DNA of 64,000 nt from Maridesulfovibrio sp. (GTDB lineage Bacteria; Desulfobacterota; Desulfovibrionia; Desulfovibrionales; Desulfovibrionaceae), in NCBI RefSeq assembly GCF_963666665.1, contig NZ_OY762999.1:997501-1061500 (forward strand), written 5' to 3'. How positions within the stretch are numbered: position 1 is the stretch's first letter; each line of letters begins with the position of its first letter. Below, piece after piece: positions 45,762 to 54,910 of the stretch. The position numbers were made by a program, and so were the translations under genes. A model generated the notes under the pieces. It searched no databases. It was not told the origin of the DNA and worked only from the letters and a program-made list of their open reading frames with translations.

Positions 45762-46274
45762 TATAGTTTAATTCCTTATGTTTTTATCTACAAAATAATG
45801 CCAGTTCGACACTACATCGCTATAAAAGAATAATAATCAAATGAAAAGTTCTAAAGAAAGTTTATAATACGATTTTAAGAAAGGTATACCGAACGAATGT
45901 TCTGGTATGATCGTAATTGGCAGGATAAGCAGGGGCAATTCCTGAAGGTGATTGGAGGCTGTCCAATCTTGCATGAGAATAGATGGGGTTCTGGATTTAA
46001 GATGCCCAGAACATCAAGAAAAAAATTTTCCACAGACTCCCTCCCCGGATTAGTGAAATTATATGAATAATGGTGAAGTTATTCTTTGTCGAATAATTGA
46101 GCTAATCAAGATATATATTTATATTATTTCCATGCAAATGTGAAGGCTCTCTCCATATATTTTATCGAGACTTATGGCAATATAAAAAATCATTTATGAA
46201 TGTATGTTTTAATTACTTGAAAACAATAAGGATTATGCGATGATATGCACATTTCTTATTGTTTTTATGAAATA
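45762..46274. other. Intergenic region upstream of the adhesin operon, 513 bases
   Basis: This AT-rich region should carry the operon promoter (minus strand) and the 3' end of the psd transcript. Seen by eye are the inverted repeat at 45886-45908 and a stem gttctgg / ccagaac at 45988-46012. No known riboswitch consensus and no protein gene were recognised. Confidence 0.5.
45886..45908. promoter_or_regulatory. Inverted repeat in the adhesin-operon promoter region
   Basis: The arms ataccgaac and gttctggtat pair over nine positions with a single bulged base around a four-base centre. It lies about 130 bases before the first gene of the operon and is a candidate operator. Confidence 0.35.
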
Positions 46275-47171
46275 TTATGAGTTGATTGTTGCGATATGTT
46301 CACCAACTTTAACACTGGTCTCGAAACCGTTACCTGTGTTTTTGAGGATATCGGCATCAATCTGTGCTTTGCCATTCTCAAGAAGCATTATGACGGTCGA
46401 TCCACCGAATTTAAACCAGCCTTTTTCTTGCCCTTTTTTGACTTCACTGTCCGGTGTGTAGGTCTGTTCAATGGAACCGACCATTGTTGCACCTACTTCA
46501 CAAAGCAGAATGTCGCCGGCTGCAACGGTTTTAAGAGTGCTATGTTCCCTTTTGTTTTCCCAGTATACGTTAAGCATGTTTTTAACTGCATAGGGTGAAA
46601 CAGAGAAGTAGTCCCCGTTGATAAGGGTTGAAGCGGAAGCCTTACCTGCAGCAGGAAAGTGGAAGCGGTGATAATCAACCGGTGCAAGTCGAATGATCAG
46701 CAGGGTTCCGCCCTCGTATTTTTTGCTGAGCATGCTGTTTTGCAGGAAGCTTTCAAGAGAAAACTTCTGTCCTTTCACAAAGAAAGAATCAAGGCCACTA
46801 AGGTTCTCGAAAGCCAGTATTTTACCATCTGCCGGAGAAACTATTGAATCAGGCGCATTATCAATCGGTCTGGCTTCCGGCTTGAGTTCGCGGATAAAGA
46901 AGTCGTTGAATGATTTATAGTCTTCCACCGGACGAGTGGCTTCATTCATGTCGATCCCCAATTCTTTTACGAAACCGGGAATTTTCTCTTGTGAGTCCGC
47001 AGTGTCCATTTTGCTGCCGTACCATTGGGATATAAATTTTCTTTTAACTATCCCGTGCAGGGCCAGTTTTCCTAAAGGATTGTGGTAAAGCCATTTTAGC
47101 CATCCTTCACCCGGAACGGTTTCTTTGCGAAGCTGTCCCGATTCGCGATCAATGTATTCTATATAATCCAT
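46275..47171 (-). CDS. psd: Phosphatidylserine decarboxylase
   Basis: The 298-residue proenzyme makes phosphatidylethanolamine from phosphatidylserine in the membrane. The self-cleavage site appears as FGGSTVIML near the C terminus, where the Ser becomes the pyruvoyl group. Upstream are VDYHRFHFPAAG with the conserved His pair and IVSPADGKI with the conserved Asp. The start at MDYIEYI (GAGG seven bases upstream) is preferred over an ATG 29 codons earlier. The gene stands alone. Confidence 0.9.
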   Translation of the reverse strand: MDYIEYIDRESGQLRKETVPGEGWLKWLYHNPLGKLALHGIVKRKFISQWYGSKMDTADSQEKIPGFVKELGIDMNEATRPVEDYKSFNDFFIRELKPEARPIDNAPDSIVSPADGKILAFENLSGLDSFFVKGQKFSLESFLQNSMLSKKYEGGTLLIIRLAPVDYHRFHFPAAGKASASTLINGDYFSVSPYAVKNMLNVYWENKREHSTLKTVAAGDILLCEVGATMVGSIEQTYTPDSEVKKGQEKGWFKFGGSTVIMLLENGKAQIDADILKNTGNGFETSVKVGEHIATINS

Positions 47172-47242
47172 ATTGTGCCTCGTGTTTGTTCTTTTGGATT
47201 GAGGCGATTGATAGCACTTGAAGGATGGTGCGGCAATAAGGA

Positions 47243-47277
47243 AAAACGGAGGACTCACATGAGCCCTCCGTTTTTTT
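47243..47277 (-). terminator. Terminator of the ferredoxin-nitroreductase gene
   Basis: The hairpin acggagg...ccctccgt has an inner ctca/tgag stem, and aaaaa on the plus-strand 5' side gives a U-run for the minus-strand transcript. It lies directly after the stop at 47283. Confidence 0.75.
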
Positions 47278-47282
47278 ATGAT

Positions 47283-48119
47283 TTAGAATTTGCGGACGAG
47301 ATTAATTTTGGGCGGAGTGCGCTGTACCGTACGTTGATATTGTACTGCCGGATGTCCGAATACCATCGTATAGCCAATCTCATGATCTTCGGGAACTCCG
47401 AGTCTTCCGGCCAGCTCGGGGAAGAAGTCGTCTACGCACCATTTGAGCATGCCGTCCCACAGGGTTCCGACTCCCATGGATTGAGCCAGCAGGTCAAAGG
47501 TTGTCAGCGCTATAAGGCAGTCTTCTTTGGGCAGGGGGATGTTTTTTGATGCACTTGCAATAAGAATATGCGGTGCACCTCGAAGAATTATGTCTATATC
47601 ATGATTAATGTATGTTTTATGCGCCATTTGCAGGTATTGGAAGCGCATGTCGTTTTCATCGAAGTCTGAGTTGCTCAGCAGCTTGCTGACTTTGGTATAG
47701 ATTTCCTTGCGAAGGTCTTCAGTTGCTTCTGCTGTGGTTGTTGCGGTGAAGAATACGCCCTGTGCATTGACTCCGGTTGGTGCGTGAAAAGAAGTTTCGA
47801 GCAGCTTTGCGATGGTTTTTTCATCAAGTGCTTTCTTTTTATACTTTCGGGTAGAACGGCGCCCCTTGATGAGGGTTTCCATGGAGTGGGCGGTGGGCAA
47901 TTCATATTGCAGTTCGGTGCTGTTGTCAGGGTTTACTCCCATGATTGATATAGCAGCAGTTGGGCATATCGCCAGACAGTGCTGGCAACGCAGGCATTTG
48001 CTTTCGTCCTGAATTACCGGGAAATCTCCATCCTGCATGGTAATGCACATGGGTGGACAGTCTGTGATGCACTTACCGCACTGGATGCAACGGTCTTCGT
48101 TAACTTTGAAATTGAGCAT
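47283..48119 (-). CDS. Nitroreductase with N-terminal two-[4Fe-4S] ferredoxin domain
   Basis: The 278-residue protein joins two CxxCxxCxxxC clusters (CIQCGKCITDCPPMC and CLRCQHCLAICP, residues 11-55) to an FMN-dependent nitroreductase domain, about 80-278. The latter opens with IKGRRSTRKYKKKALDE and has GTLWDGML near 215. Such fused proteins are common in anaerobes and use ferredoxin electrons to reduce nitro or enone compounds. The substrate is unknown. AAGGG precedes the ATG. Confidence 0.85.
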   Translation of the reverse strand: MLNFKVNEDRCIQCGKCITDCPPMCITMQDGDFPVIQDESKCLRCQHCLAICPTAAISIMGVNPDNSTELQYELPTAHSMETLIKGRRSTRKYKKKALDEKTIAKLLETSFHAPTGVNAQGVFFTATTTAEATEDLRKEIYTKVSKLLSNSDFDENDMRFQYLQMAHKTYINHDIDIILRGAPHILIASASKNIPLPKEDCLIALTTFDLLAQSMGVGTLWDGMLKWCVDDFFPELAGRLGVPEDHEIGYTMVFGHPAVQYQRTVQRTPPKINLVRKF

Positions 48120-48245
48120 GGTTTTCCCTTATTGTTTATTGGGTTTATGTCGGTTAGGGCGCAAGTTTCACCAGCTATTATAGAGAACAATTTTACCGTG
48201 TCATCAGATAAATGTTGGAAGGTTAATGTCCTATTTGGTATTCAC

Positions 48246-49298
48246 CTATAAATATCCTTCTTCGTACTGCTGCATTTTTGATTCAAATTCGAATTCGCTT
48301 TGAAATGAATCAATTGCTGTCTCCGCAACATCCATATCGCTGATATCAGCTACGTGACTAACAGCGTCACCCTTGTGAACGAGTGGGCTCTGTAATTGTC
48401 CAATAATTATACCCTTTGTAGGTGAAATAATTTGATGCTCAGATTCTCCCAAAGGATCTGTGACAAGTCCAAGGACCTGATTCTTTTCTACAATTTCGCC
48501 CAATTGGACACGTGGAAGAAATATTCCACTTGCTGAAGCTCGTGCCCATGTTGAATTTTTGGCTATAATCGGCTGCGTATATTTTGATTTTTGTCTCGCT
48601 TTTGGAAGCATCCCCAAGTGTCTAAGAACAGAAACTACACCCTGAGTTCCAACCCTGATGGGGATTGGGTCAAATTGCATGGACTGTCCTCCCTCAAATA
48701 GAAGCATGGGAATATTTCTGTCGTATGCAGCCTTTCGTAAAGATCCATCACGAAGTTCTGCGTCCAATACTACCGGGGTACCAAAGGCCACGGCCATTTC
48801 TTTAATGACAGGGTCGCTTATTACAGCTCTTATTTGCGGTAGGTTGCTCCTAAAATTTGCGCCAGTATGAAAGTCTATTCCATGTGTTGAACGAGCAACT
48901 ATCTCCTCCATAAAGATTGAAGCCAGCTGTCCTGTTAATGATCCTTTTGGAGAGCCTGGGAAAAATCTATTCAAATCACGGCGATCAGGCAAATAACGTG
49001 TTCTGTTTACGAATCCGAAAGTATTAACTACAGGGACGGCGATAAGTGTTCCCCTTAGCGAATTCAAAAGTTTCAATTTGAGCAAACGGCGGATTATTTC
49101 AACCCCGTTAATTTCGTCACCATGTACCGCTCCCGACAAAAAAACAGTGGGGCCTTGAATTCTACCATGAACTACGTGGACATCCATATACAGCTCATTA
49201 CGGTTGTACATTTTTGCTGCAGCAATATTAACCGTCCGACGATGTCCAGGAGGAATTTCTTCTCCGGCAATGCAGAATGGTGAACGCTCTATTTTCAT
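48246..49298 (-). CDS. Succinylglutamate desuccinylase/aspartoacylase family protein
   Basis: The 350-residue M14-like metalloenzyme has the zinc motif GAVHGDEINGVEI near residue 58, with His and Glu ligands, and GIDFHTGANFR near 135 with the third His. The C-terminal part, about 250-340, is a lipoyl-like beta domain (GIFLPRVQLGEIVEKNQVLGLVTDP). Proteins of this layout hydrolyse N-acyl amino acids. The ligand is not known, and neighbours give no clue. Some genomes keep it with peptide-modification or osmolyte genes, not seen here. Confidence 0.75.
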   Translation of the reverse strand: MKIERSPFCIAGEEIPPGHRRTVNIAAAKMYNRNELYMDVHVVHGRIQGPTVFLSGAVHGDEINGVEIIRRLLKLKLLNSLRGTLIAVPVVNTFGFVNRTRYLPDRRDLNRFFPGSPKGSLTGQLASIFMEEIVARSTHGIDFHTGANFRSNLPQIRAVISDPVIKEMAVAFGTPVVLDAELRDGSLRKAAYDRNIPMLLFEGGQSMQFDPIPIRVGTQGVVSVLRHLGMLPKARQKSKYTQPIIAKNSTWARASASGIFLPRVQLGEIVEKNQVLGLVTDPLGESEHQIISPTKGIIIGQLQSPLVHKGDAVSHVADISDMDVAETAIDSFQSEFEFESKMQQYEEGYL

Positions 49299-49579
49299 TT
49301 TATCCCACGTCCTTCATCCAAAATATCTGGATATTTAATGTGAATCCTGTGGTTTATTTTGTGCGTAATTGCACTAATTTTGCAAGACTAAAATTTAGGT
49401 TAGCGGGTATCCGCTGTCAGCTTCAGAGATTGTGGTTAAAGTAATATGCCGCTAGGCTGGGAAATGTTTTTATATGTGACTTTAAGTGTTTTTATGGACT
49501 GATAATGTATTGCCCGGACATGTGCCTCAGGCGAAAAGTACGGAATCGGCATTTTGTAATTTCAGAAGGATATTGCCCT

Positions 49580-52189
49580 ATGAGTTTCTTTGATTGGTTG
49601 CCTTTCGGGAAAAAGAAAAAGGAAAGTATTGATCCTGAATTAGCGCGGCAGATGCTTACTGACCGCTACAATAGTTTCCGTCTGCTCATTCAGGCCAATA
49701 CCAGAATGCATGAGTATGTAGCTGAATTGGAGGAGGCTTTACGCGGTTTCACTCCATACGGAATGCACTATGTTCGAGCCCAGTGTACTCGTATTTCCGT
49801 TTCAACCTATCAAATGATCAAATATCTTAATGAGCTCAAGCCGGATGGATATACCCGGTTGTATGATCGGTTCAATGAGATACAGGAACGTATTGCTGAG
49901 CAGATTGATCCGGTACAGCTTTCCGGAGAAGGGGAGCTGGTCTTAAATCTCAAGGATGTGAGACGGGAACAAATAGATCTTTGCGGTCCTAAAATGGCTT
50001 TGCTTGGTGAGGCTGGTGCCAAGCTTGATTTAAATATTCCGCCGGGCTTTGTAGTTTCAACCGCTGCGTTTAATTTGTTTATGGAAGCCGGAGGCTTACA
50101 GAAGGAAATTGACTGTCGTATTCAGTCCACGGATTTAAATGACCGTAATGAGATTTTTCAGCTTTCTTCAGCGGTAATGGGATTGATTCTGGAGTCCAAA
50201 CTGCCTGAAGAGCTTTCTGAGGCGATTTTGGAAGCATACGATAATCTCTGCGTAGACTTGGGCAGGGACGTTAATCTGGCTGTACGTTCAAGTGCGCTCG
50301 GTGAGGATCTTGAAGGTGCGGCATTTGCGGGCCAATACCGTTCCATCCTTAACGTCGGCAGGGAGTCTCTGACGGATGCGGTTAAAGAAGTCATGGCATC
50401 CAAGTATTCCATGCAGGCCATGGCCTACCGCAATAATCGCGGGTTGCGTGATGAGGATATGGCTATGAGCGTGGGATGCATTGAGATGATTCATGCCAGT
50501 TCCTCCGGCGTAGCTTATTCGCGAAGTCCTGTGAATGTCCGTGATCGCAATATTAATATCTATTCCGTGTGGGGACTGCCGAAGGCTGTGGTGGATGGCT
50601 CTGCTGAGACTGATGAATTTATCGTGTCGCGAGGTAATCCGGCGCAGGTTTTGAGAGCAGAAATAGCGGAGAAAAACAGCAGGTTCGTATGTGATACTGC
50701 GGAGGGCGTCTGTGCTACTGTACAGCTTGGAGAGGAAGCGCTCAAACCTTCACTAAGCGAAGAACAGGCCATTCTGGTGGCAGAGACCGTTACACATTTA
50801 GAAGATTTTTTCGGAATCCCACAGGACATAGAATGGGCCTTTACCGCAGACGGAACCTTTATTCTGCTGCAATGCCGTCCGCTCTTACTTGTTGAGAACG
50901 AGACTGAAGAGCACGCTTTGGGTGATCCGGATCTGCCTGCTCCGTTGCTTTCAGGAGGCAAAACAGCCAGCCCCGGAGTCGGTATAGGACCTGTGTTTCC
51001 CGTCCGTAAGAGTGCGGATAAACTTTCTTTTCCTGACGGCGGGGTAATGCTTCTCAAGCAGGCCCTGCCTAACCGGGCAGCTTTATTGGATCGCTGCAGC
51101 GCTGTTATTACTGAGCAGGGCGGTTTGGCCGGACACCTGGCTAACGTTGCCCGTGAGTTCGGGGTCCCGGCTTTATTCGGTGTGAAGGATGCTCTTGAAA
51201 AACTTGAAGCAGGACAGATAGTTACTGTTGATGCAGACGGTCATACTGTCTATTCCGGGTCGATGGATTCATTGGTTACTGAGAAGCCGCGCAAGCGACT
51301 GATGATGGGTAGCCCCGTACAGGCTTCCCTGCGCAGGGCTGCCCGGTACATTGTCCGTCTTAACCTTACTGATTCGGATTCTCCTGACTTCAGGCCGTCC
51401 AAGTGCCGGACTTATCATGATATTATGCGGTTCTGTCATGAAATGGCTGTCCGTGAAATGTTCGGCTTCGGCATCAGCGATGAACATATTGCGGCTGCAT
51501 CGAGACAGCTCATATGCAATGTGCCCAGACAGTTCTGGATTCTTGATCTTGGTAACGGTGTCAGTGAAGAAAGCGAGATTAACCCAAAATGCGTATTTAT
51601 GGAGCATGTGCGTTCCATTCCCATGCGTGCGCTCTGGGCCGGTATGCAGGCCGTGGCATGGGACGGTCCTCCTGCCATTCATGGTAAAGGGTTGATGTCG
51701 GTCATGTTCGAGGCAACTATGAATCCTAATTTGAATGTGGCTTCGCGTTCTTCGTATACCCAAAAAAATTATTTCATGATTTCAGAGAATTATTGCTGTT
51801 TGCAATCCAGATTCGGTTTCCATTTTTGTTCCGTAGAGTCCTTGGTCGGTGAGCGGACATTGGAGAATTATGCCAGTTTCCAGTTCAAGGGCGGTGCTGC
51901 AAACCCGGAGCGGAGGATTCTGAGGGCAAGATTTATCGGTGAAATACTTGAGGAACTCGACTTCAGGGTCCGCATTCGGGAGGACAATTTGAATGCACGT
52001 CTTGAAGGGCTTACTCGTCAGGACATGGAATACCATCTAAAGGTTTTGGGGTATCTGATTACCCATACCCGCCAGCTGGATATGATTATGACCAGTCCGA
52101 ATCAGGTGGAGACGTACAGGCAACGTTTCTTCAACGACTTCAAGAAGTTTGAGGTCAAGGACGATGTTCCTGAAACATCGCCGAATTAA
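49580..52189 (+). CDS. PEP-synthase-like protein without the usual C-terminal barrel
   Basis: The 869-residue protein has a helical N terminus (about 1-110). A PPDK/PEP-synthase nucleotide-binding domain follows, about 125-455 (VRSSALGEDLEGAAFAGQYRS). The mobile phosphohistidine domain is about 460-575, with EQGGLAGHLANVAREFGVPALFG containing the candidate active His. The C-terminal 290 residues do not match the PEP/pyruvate TIM barrel of PpsA, lacking its metal and catalytic motifs. The partner that accepts phosphate is thus unclear. The start MSFFDWLPFG has AAGGA ten bases upstream and is chosen over an ATG 25 codons earlier. A receiver gene is convergent just downstream. Confidence 0.75.
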   Translation: MSFFDWLPFGKKKKESIDPELARQMLTDRYNSFRLLIQANTRMHEYVAELEEALRGFTPYGMHYVRAQCTRISVSTYQMIKYLNELKPDGYTRLYDRFNEIQERIAEQIDPVQLSGEGELVLNLKDVRREQIDLCGPKMALLGEAGAKLDLNIPPGFVVSTAAFNLFMEAGGLQKEIDCRIQSTDLNDRNEIFQLSSAVMGLILESKLPEELSEAILEAYDNLCVDLGRDVNLAVRSSALGEDLEGAAFAGQYRSILNVGRESLTDAVKEVMASKYSMQAMAYRNNRGLRDEDMAMSVGCIEMIHASSSGVAYSRSPVNVRDRNINIYSVWGLPKAVVDGSAETDEFIVSRGNPAQVLRAEIAEKNSRFVCDTAEGVCATVQLGEEALKPSLSEEQAILVAETVTHLEDFFGIPQDIEWAFTADGTFILLQCRPLLLVENETEEHALGDPDLPAPLLSGGKTASPGVGIGPVFPVRKSADKLSFPDGGVMLLKQALPNRAALLDRCSAVITEQGGLAGHLANVAREFGVPALFGVKDALEKLEAGQIVTVDADGHTVYSGSMDSLVTEKPRKRLMMGSPVQASLRRAARYIVRLNLTDSDSPDFRPSKCRTYHDIMRFCHEMAVREMFGFGISDEHIAAASRQLICNVPRQFWILDLGNGVSEESEINPKCVFMEHVRSIPMRALWAGMQAVAWDGPPAIHGKGLMSVMFEATMNPNLNVASRSSYTQKNYFMISENYCCLQSRFGFHFCSVESLVGERTLENYASFQFKGGAANPERRILRARFIGEILEELDFRVRIREDNLNARLEGLTRQDMEYHLKVLGYLITHTRQLDMIMTSPNQVETYRQRFFNDFKKFEVKDDVPETSPN

Positions 52190-52200
52190 TTCCCACCGGT

Positions 52201-52587
52201 TTATATCCGGTTATGTTGTCTGCTTATTCTGTCAGCATCGATGATTTTGTTGCTGCTGATTTCAGTGTCGGCAGGCTTGAGGATGAAGTCGAATGCTCCT
52301 GCATTCATGGATGCTTGCGCATTTTTAATGTCCGAATTTCCGGTGAGTAGAATTACTTCCACTGAAGGATAGTCTTTTTTTATAGCCCTGAGCACCTGAA
52401 TTCCGTTCATGCCGGGCATGTTCATGTCCAGTATAATCACATTGTATGTACTTTTTGTAAGTTGGTGCAGTGCCTCTTCGCCACAGGCGGCAGTGCTGAC
52501 ATCTACTTCCCGCCTGCGGAGTCTTTTGGCGAGAACTGAAGAAAATCCTACTTCGTCGTCAATAATAAGGACTCGAATCTGTTTCAT
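52201..52587 (-). CDS. Stand-alone response regulator receiver
   Basis: The 128-residue receiver has the DDE pocket at IIDDEVGF, phospho-Asp in VIILDMNMPGMNG near residue 53, switch residue Thr in LLTGNS, and Lys in LKPAD near 104. There is no output domain. It resembles the three receivers at 54879-56088 and is divergent from their operon, so it may share the same kinases. GGGGG precedes the ATG. Confidence 0.88.
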   Translation of the reverse strand: MKQIRVLIIDDEVGFSSVLAKRLRRREVDVSTAACGEEALHQLTKSTYNVIILDMNMPGMNGIQVLRAIKKDYPSVEVILLTGNSDIKNAQASMNAGAFDFILKPADTEISSNKIIDADRISRQHNRI

Positions 52588-52875
52588 GTTTTCCCCCGTA
52601 GTTTTGGGTTTGTCTGTGTGGGCTACAATCTATATGCCAAACTTTCTGTCCGCACGATAAGCATTGCCTGTTCTGGCTGGGTTTACCGCATATCTTCTAG
52701 AACAATCTGTTTAGCCGTATTTAAAAAAATCCATCAAATATGAATTAGGACTCTTCCTTTATTCTGCCCTGTTTCTATCGGTGGTTCATTTTGTGCCAGT
52801 TGGTTTAGTTTCAACATCTGTGTCTTTGTGAATTTAGTAACAGACGAAGGGGAGATGTCTAATATTGTGTCTATT

Positions 52876-52890
52876 GGCACAATTTGTACC
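52876..52890. promoter_or_regulatory. Near-palindrome, candidate enhancer site
   Basis: The sequence ggcacaatttgtacc has seven-base arms with one mismatch, centred about 210 bases upstream of the predicted sigma-54 transcription start. Enhancer-binding activators usually bind at such distances. A related half site ttgtgcca lies at about 52792. Confidence 0.35.
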
Positions 52891-53069
52891 ATATGGGGTG
52901 AAATGTATCGATAGAGATTAATTGTGAGCAAAACAGGCTTTTTAGTTGAGTTGATCTTTTGTGGCTAAAACGATTTCAGTGATCTGCTTTATGATAGTAA
53001 ATATCCATTATTTCAGTGTGTTGTTCTGCTAAGAGCTTTGGGTGGGGCTAAACTGTCCAGTTCGTAGCA

Positions 53070-53085
53070 TGGCACAGCGTTTGCT
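53070..53085 (+). promoter_or_regulatory. Sigma-54 (-24/-12) promoter of the kinase-TauE operon
   Basis: The sequence tggcacagcgtttgct fits the consensus TGGCAC-N5-TTGCW. The invariant GG and GC doublets are present at the correct 12-base separation. Transcription would start near 53097, about 60 bases before the kinase ATG. A sigma-54 activator gene lies at 59766-61100. Confidence 0.75.
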
Positions 53086-53101
53086 CTGGGGCATTAGGGA
53101 C

Positions 53102-53118
53102 CACTCCCATCAGGGGAG
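53102..53118 (+). promoter_or_regulatory. Leader hairpin
   Basis: The six-base stem actccc / gggagt has a short loop just after the predicted transcription start of the kinase operon. It may protect the 5' end. No T-run follows. Confidence 0.35.
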
Positions 53119-53155
53119 TACGTAGCCTTAAGCAGATAAAAGAGTGGAAACGAAT

Positions 53156-54910
53156 ATGCAGACTGAAAATAAGACCTCATACGACAAGCTTTCCCGCAAG
53201 GTCGCCCTCATTGTGATCACGGTATCCATTGCACCGTTGATTCTGGTGGGCGGCCTTATCTTTGACCAATTTCGTTCCATTTACCGCGCTAAGGTTTATG
53301 CCCATTTAGCTGAGGTGGTGGATAAGCATAAAGACAACGTCAATAACTTCCTGAGCGAGAAGCAGGCTGAGCTGCAGTTTCTGACACGTGCATATTCCTA
53401 TGATCAGCTGACCGATCCGCTGTTTCTGGAGAAGACTCTCAAGTTCATGCAGCAGCAGTACGGGCTAATTTTTGTGGATCTGGGTGTTGTTGATGAGTCC
53501 GGCCGTCAGGTTGCTTATGCCGGTCCATTCAACCTGCTCGGAGCGGACTACTCTGATGCCAACTGGTTCTTGAACAGCCGTGGAAAGGTCACTGGAATCA
53601 GCGATGTCTTTATGGGATTGCGGCAATCACCTCATTTCATCATTGCAGTTAACTGCGAACAGGGCGGAGTTGATCCTGACGGGCGCGAGTGGACCTTGCG
53701 TGCAACAATCGATTTTCTTGCTTTCTCACATCTCGTCGAAAACATTCGGATCGGTGAGACCGGATACGCATACATACTTAATCGCGGTGGAGTATTCCAG
53801 ACCAAGCCGCCCGCGAATCGCGAAAGCAACTTAGTGCTGACTCCTTATGAGACCGTCCGCAGATTTCAGGCCGAGGGCGGAGTTCTTGTCCAGCTTTCCC
53901 ATGGCAGTGACGGGGAAGAATACGTGACTGTCTCTTCACAACTTAAGGATGGGGATTGGAAGCTGGTTTATCAGCAGAATGCGAGTGATGCTTTTTCGGC
54001 CATGATCCGCAGTGAATCTTTTACTCTGGCTATTTTTCTTTCCGGGGGAATCGCGATTGTCGTGATGGCCATTTATCTTTCCAGAAAGCTGGTCGTTCGT
54101 TTTCAGGCCATAGATGAAGAAAATGAGTTGATGAACAGGCAGATGGTGGAAACCGGGAAGCTGGCTTCCATAGGCGAATTGGCCGCGGGTATAGCACACG
54201 AAATCAATAATCCGGTGGCAATAATGATCGAAGAAGCCGGCTGGGTCAAAGACCTGCTCGAAGACGAGGAAGGTGAGATCACCAGCTACGCAGAGATTAC
54301 CAGGGCTCTTGAGCAGGTTCGCACTCAGGGCGGTCGTTGCAAGGATATCACCCATAAGCTGCTTAGTTTTGCCCGTCAGACCGATTCCCGCGTTGCTGAT
54401 GTTCAGCTTCCGGATCTTATTGAAGAGATTGTCGAAATTTCGATGCAGCAGGCCCGTTACGCTCAGGTGGAGCTTTCGCTTGAACTGGATAAAGGCATGC
54501 CTCCGGTTAGGGCCTCTGTTTCAGAGCTGCAGCAGGTTTTCCTGAACCTGATTAACAACGCAATTCAGGCCATGGAGTCCAAGGGTGGAAAACTTATGAT
54601 CAGCTGCCATGCTGAGAATGAGCATGCTTTGATCTCAATTGCAGACACAGGACCCGGTATTCCGGCAGCCAATCTGGGAAGAATTTTTGATCCCTTTTTC
54701 ACCACTAAACCGGTGGGCAAGGGAAGCGGATTAGGACTGTCCATTTGTTACGGGCTTATCCATCAGATGGGTGGTGAGATAGAGGTTGAAAGCGACTTGG
54801 GTCGGGGAGCCCGTTTTAATATCTGGTTACCCCTGCCTCATTCCGAAAATGTTCATGAATACAACAAGGAGGAAGATCATGACGGACGTAACCATTCTGT
54901 TCGTGGATGA
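53156..54910 (+). CDS. Cache-domain sensor histidine kinase
   Basis: The 584-residue kinase has a membrane helix at about residues 16-38, a large periplasmic double Cache domain (about 40-285), a second helix (about 288-310) and a coiled coil. The HisKA His lies in ELAAGIAHEINNPVAIM near 350, and the HATPase has NLINNAIQAM, DTGPGIP and GSGLGLSICYGLI. A small extracellular ligand is expected. The start is the ATG at 53156, since the in-frame GTG at 53144 lacks a ribosome site. It overlaps the next receiver gene by 32 bases. Confidence 0.9.
   Translation: MQTENKTSYDKLSRKVALIVITVSIAPLILVGGLIFDQFRSIYRAKVYAHLAEVVDKHKDNVNNFLSEKQAELQFLTRAYSYDQLTDPLFLEKTLKFMQQQYGLIFVDLGVVDESGRQVAYAGPFNLLGADYSDANWFLNSRGKVTGISDVFMGLRQSPHFIIAVNCEQGGVDPDGREWTLRATIDFLAFSHLVENIRIGETGYAYILNRGGVFQTKPPANRESNLVLTPYETVRRFQAEGGVLVQLSHGSDGEEYVTVSSQLKDGDWKLVYQQNASDAFSAMIRSESFTLAIFLSGGIAIVVMAIYLSRKLVVRFQAIDEENELMNRQMVETGKLASIGELAAGIAHEINNPVAIMIEEAGWVKDLLEDEEGEITSYAEITRALEQVRTQGGRCKDITHKLLSFARQTDSRVADVQLPDLIEEIVEISMQQARYAQVELSLELDKGMPPVRASVSELQQVFLNLINNAIQAMESKGGKLMISCHAENEHALISIADTGPGIPAANLGRIFDPFFTTKPVGKGSGLGLSICYGLIHQMGGEIEVESDLGRGARFNIWLPLPHSENVHEYNKEEDHDGRNHSVRG

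Larger units (their letters stand above)
52588..53155. other. Divergent intergenic region with sigma-54 promoter, 568 bases
   Basis: This separates the orphan receiver (minus) from the kinase-TauE operon (plus). It contains a strong sigma-54 type promoter at 53070-53085, a near-palindrome at 52876-52890 and a leader hairpin at 53102-53118. No gene was seen. Confidence 0.6.

Noticed and set aside
47172..47258. 29-codon N-terminal extension of psd
   Set aside because: It reads through the terminator region of the upstream gene. The internal ATG with GAGG fits the family start.
49505..49579. 25-codon N-terminal extension of the PEP-synthase-like gene
   Set aside because: The upstream ATG has no ribosome site, and the extension is Cys/Arg-rich. 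The ATG at 49580 has AAGGA and a sensible start.
52621..52642. Minus-strand tggcat...ttgta as sigma-54 promoter for the orphan receiver
   Set aside because: The spacing is right but the -12 doublet reads GT instead of GC, and the -24 part has a mismatch.
52783..52799. Minus-strand tggcac-like box as sigma-54 promoter for the orphan receiver
   Set aside because: The -24 part matches (tggcaca), but the GC of the -12 element is missing at the required spacing.
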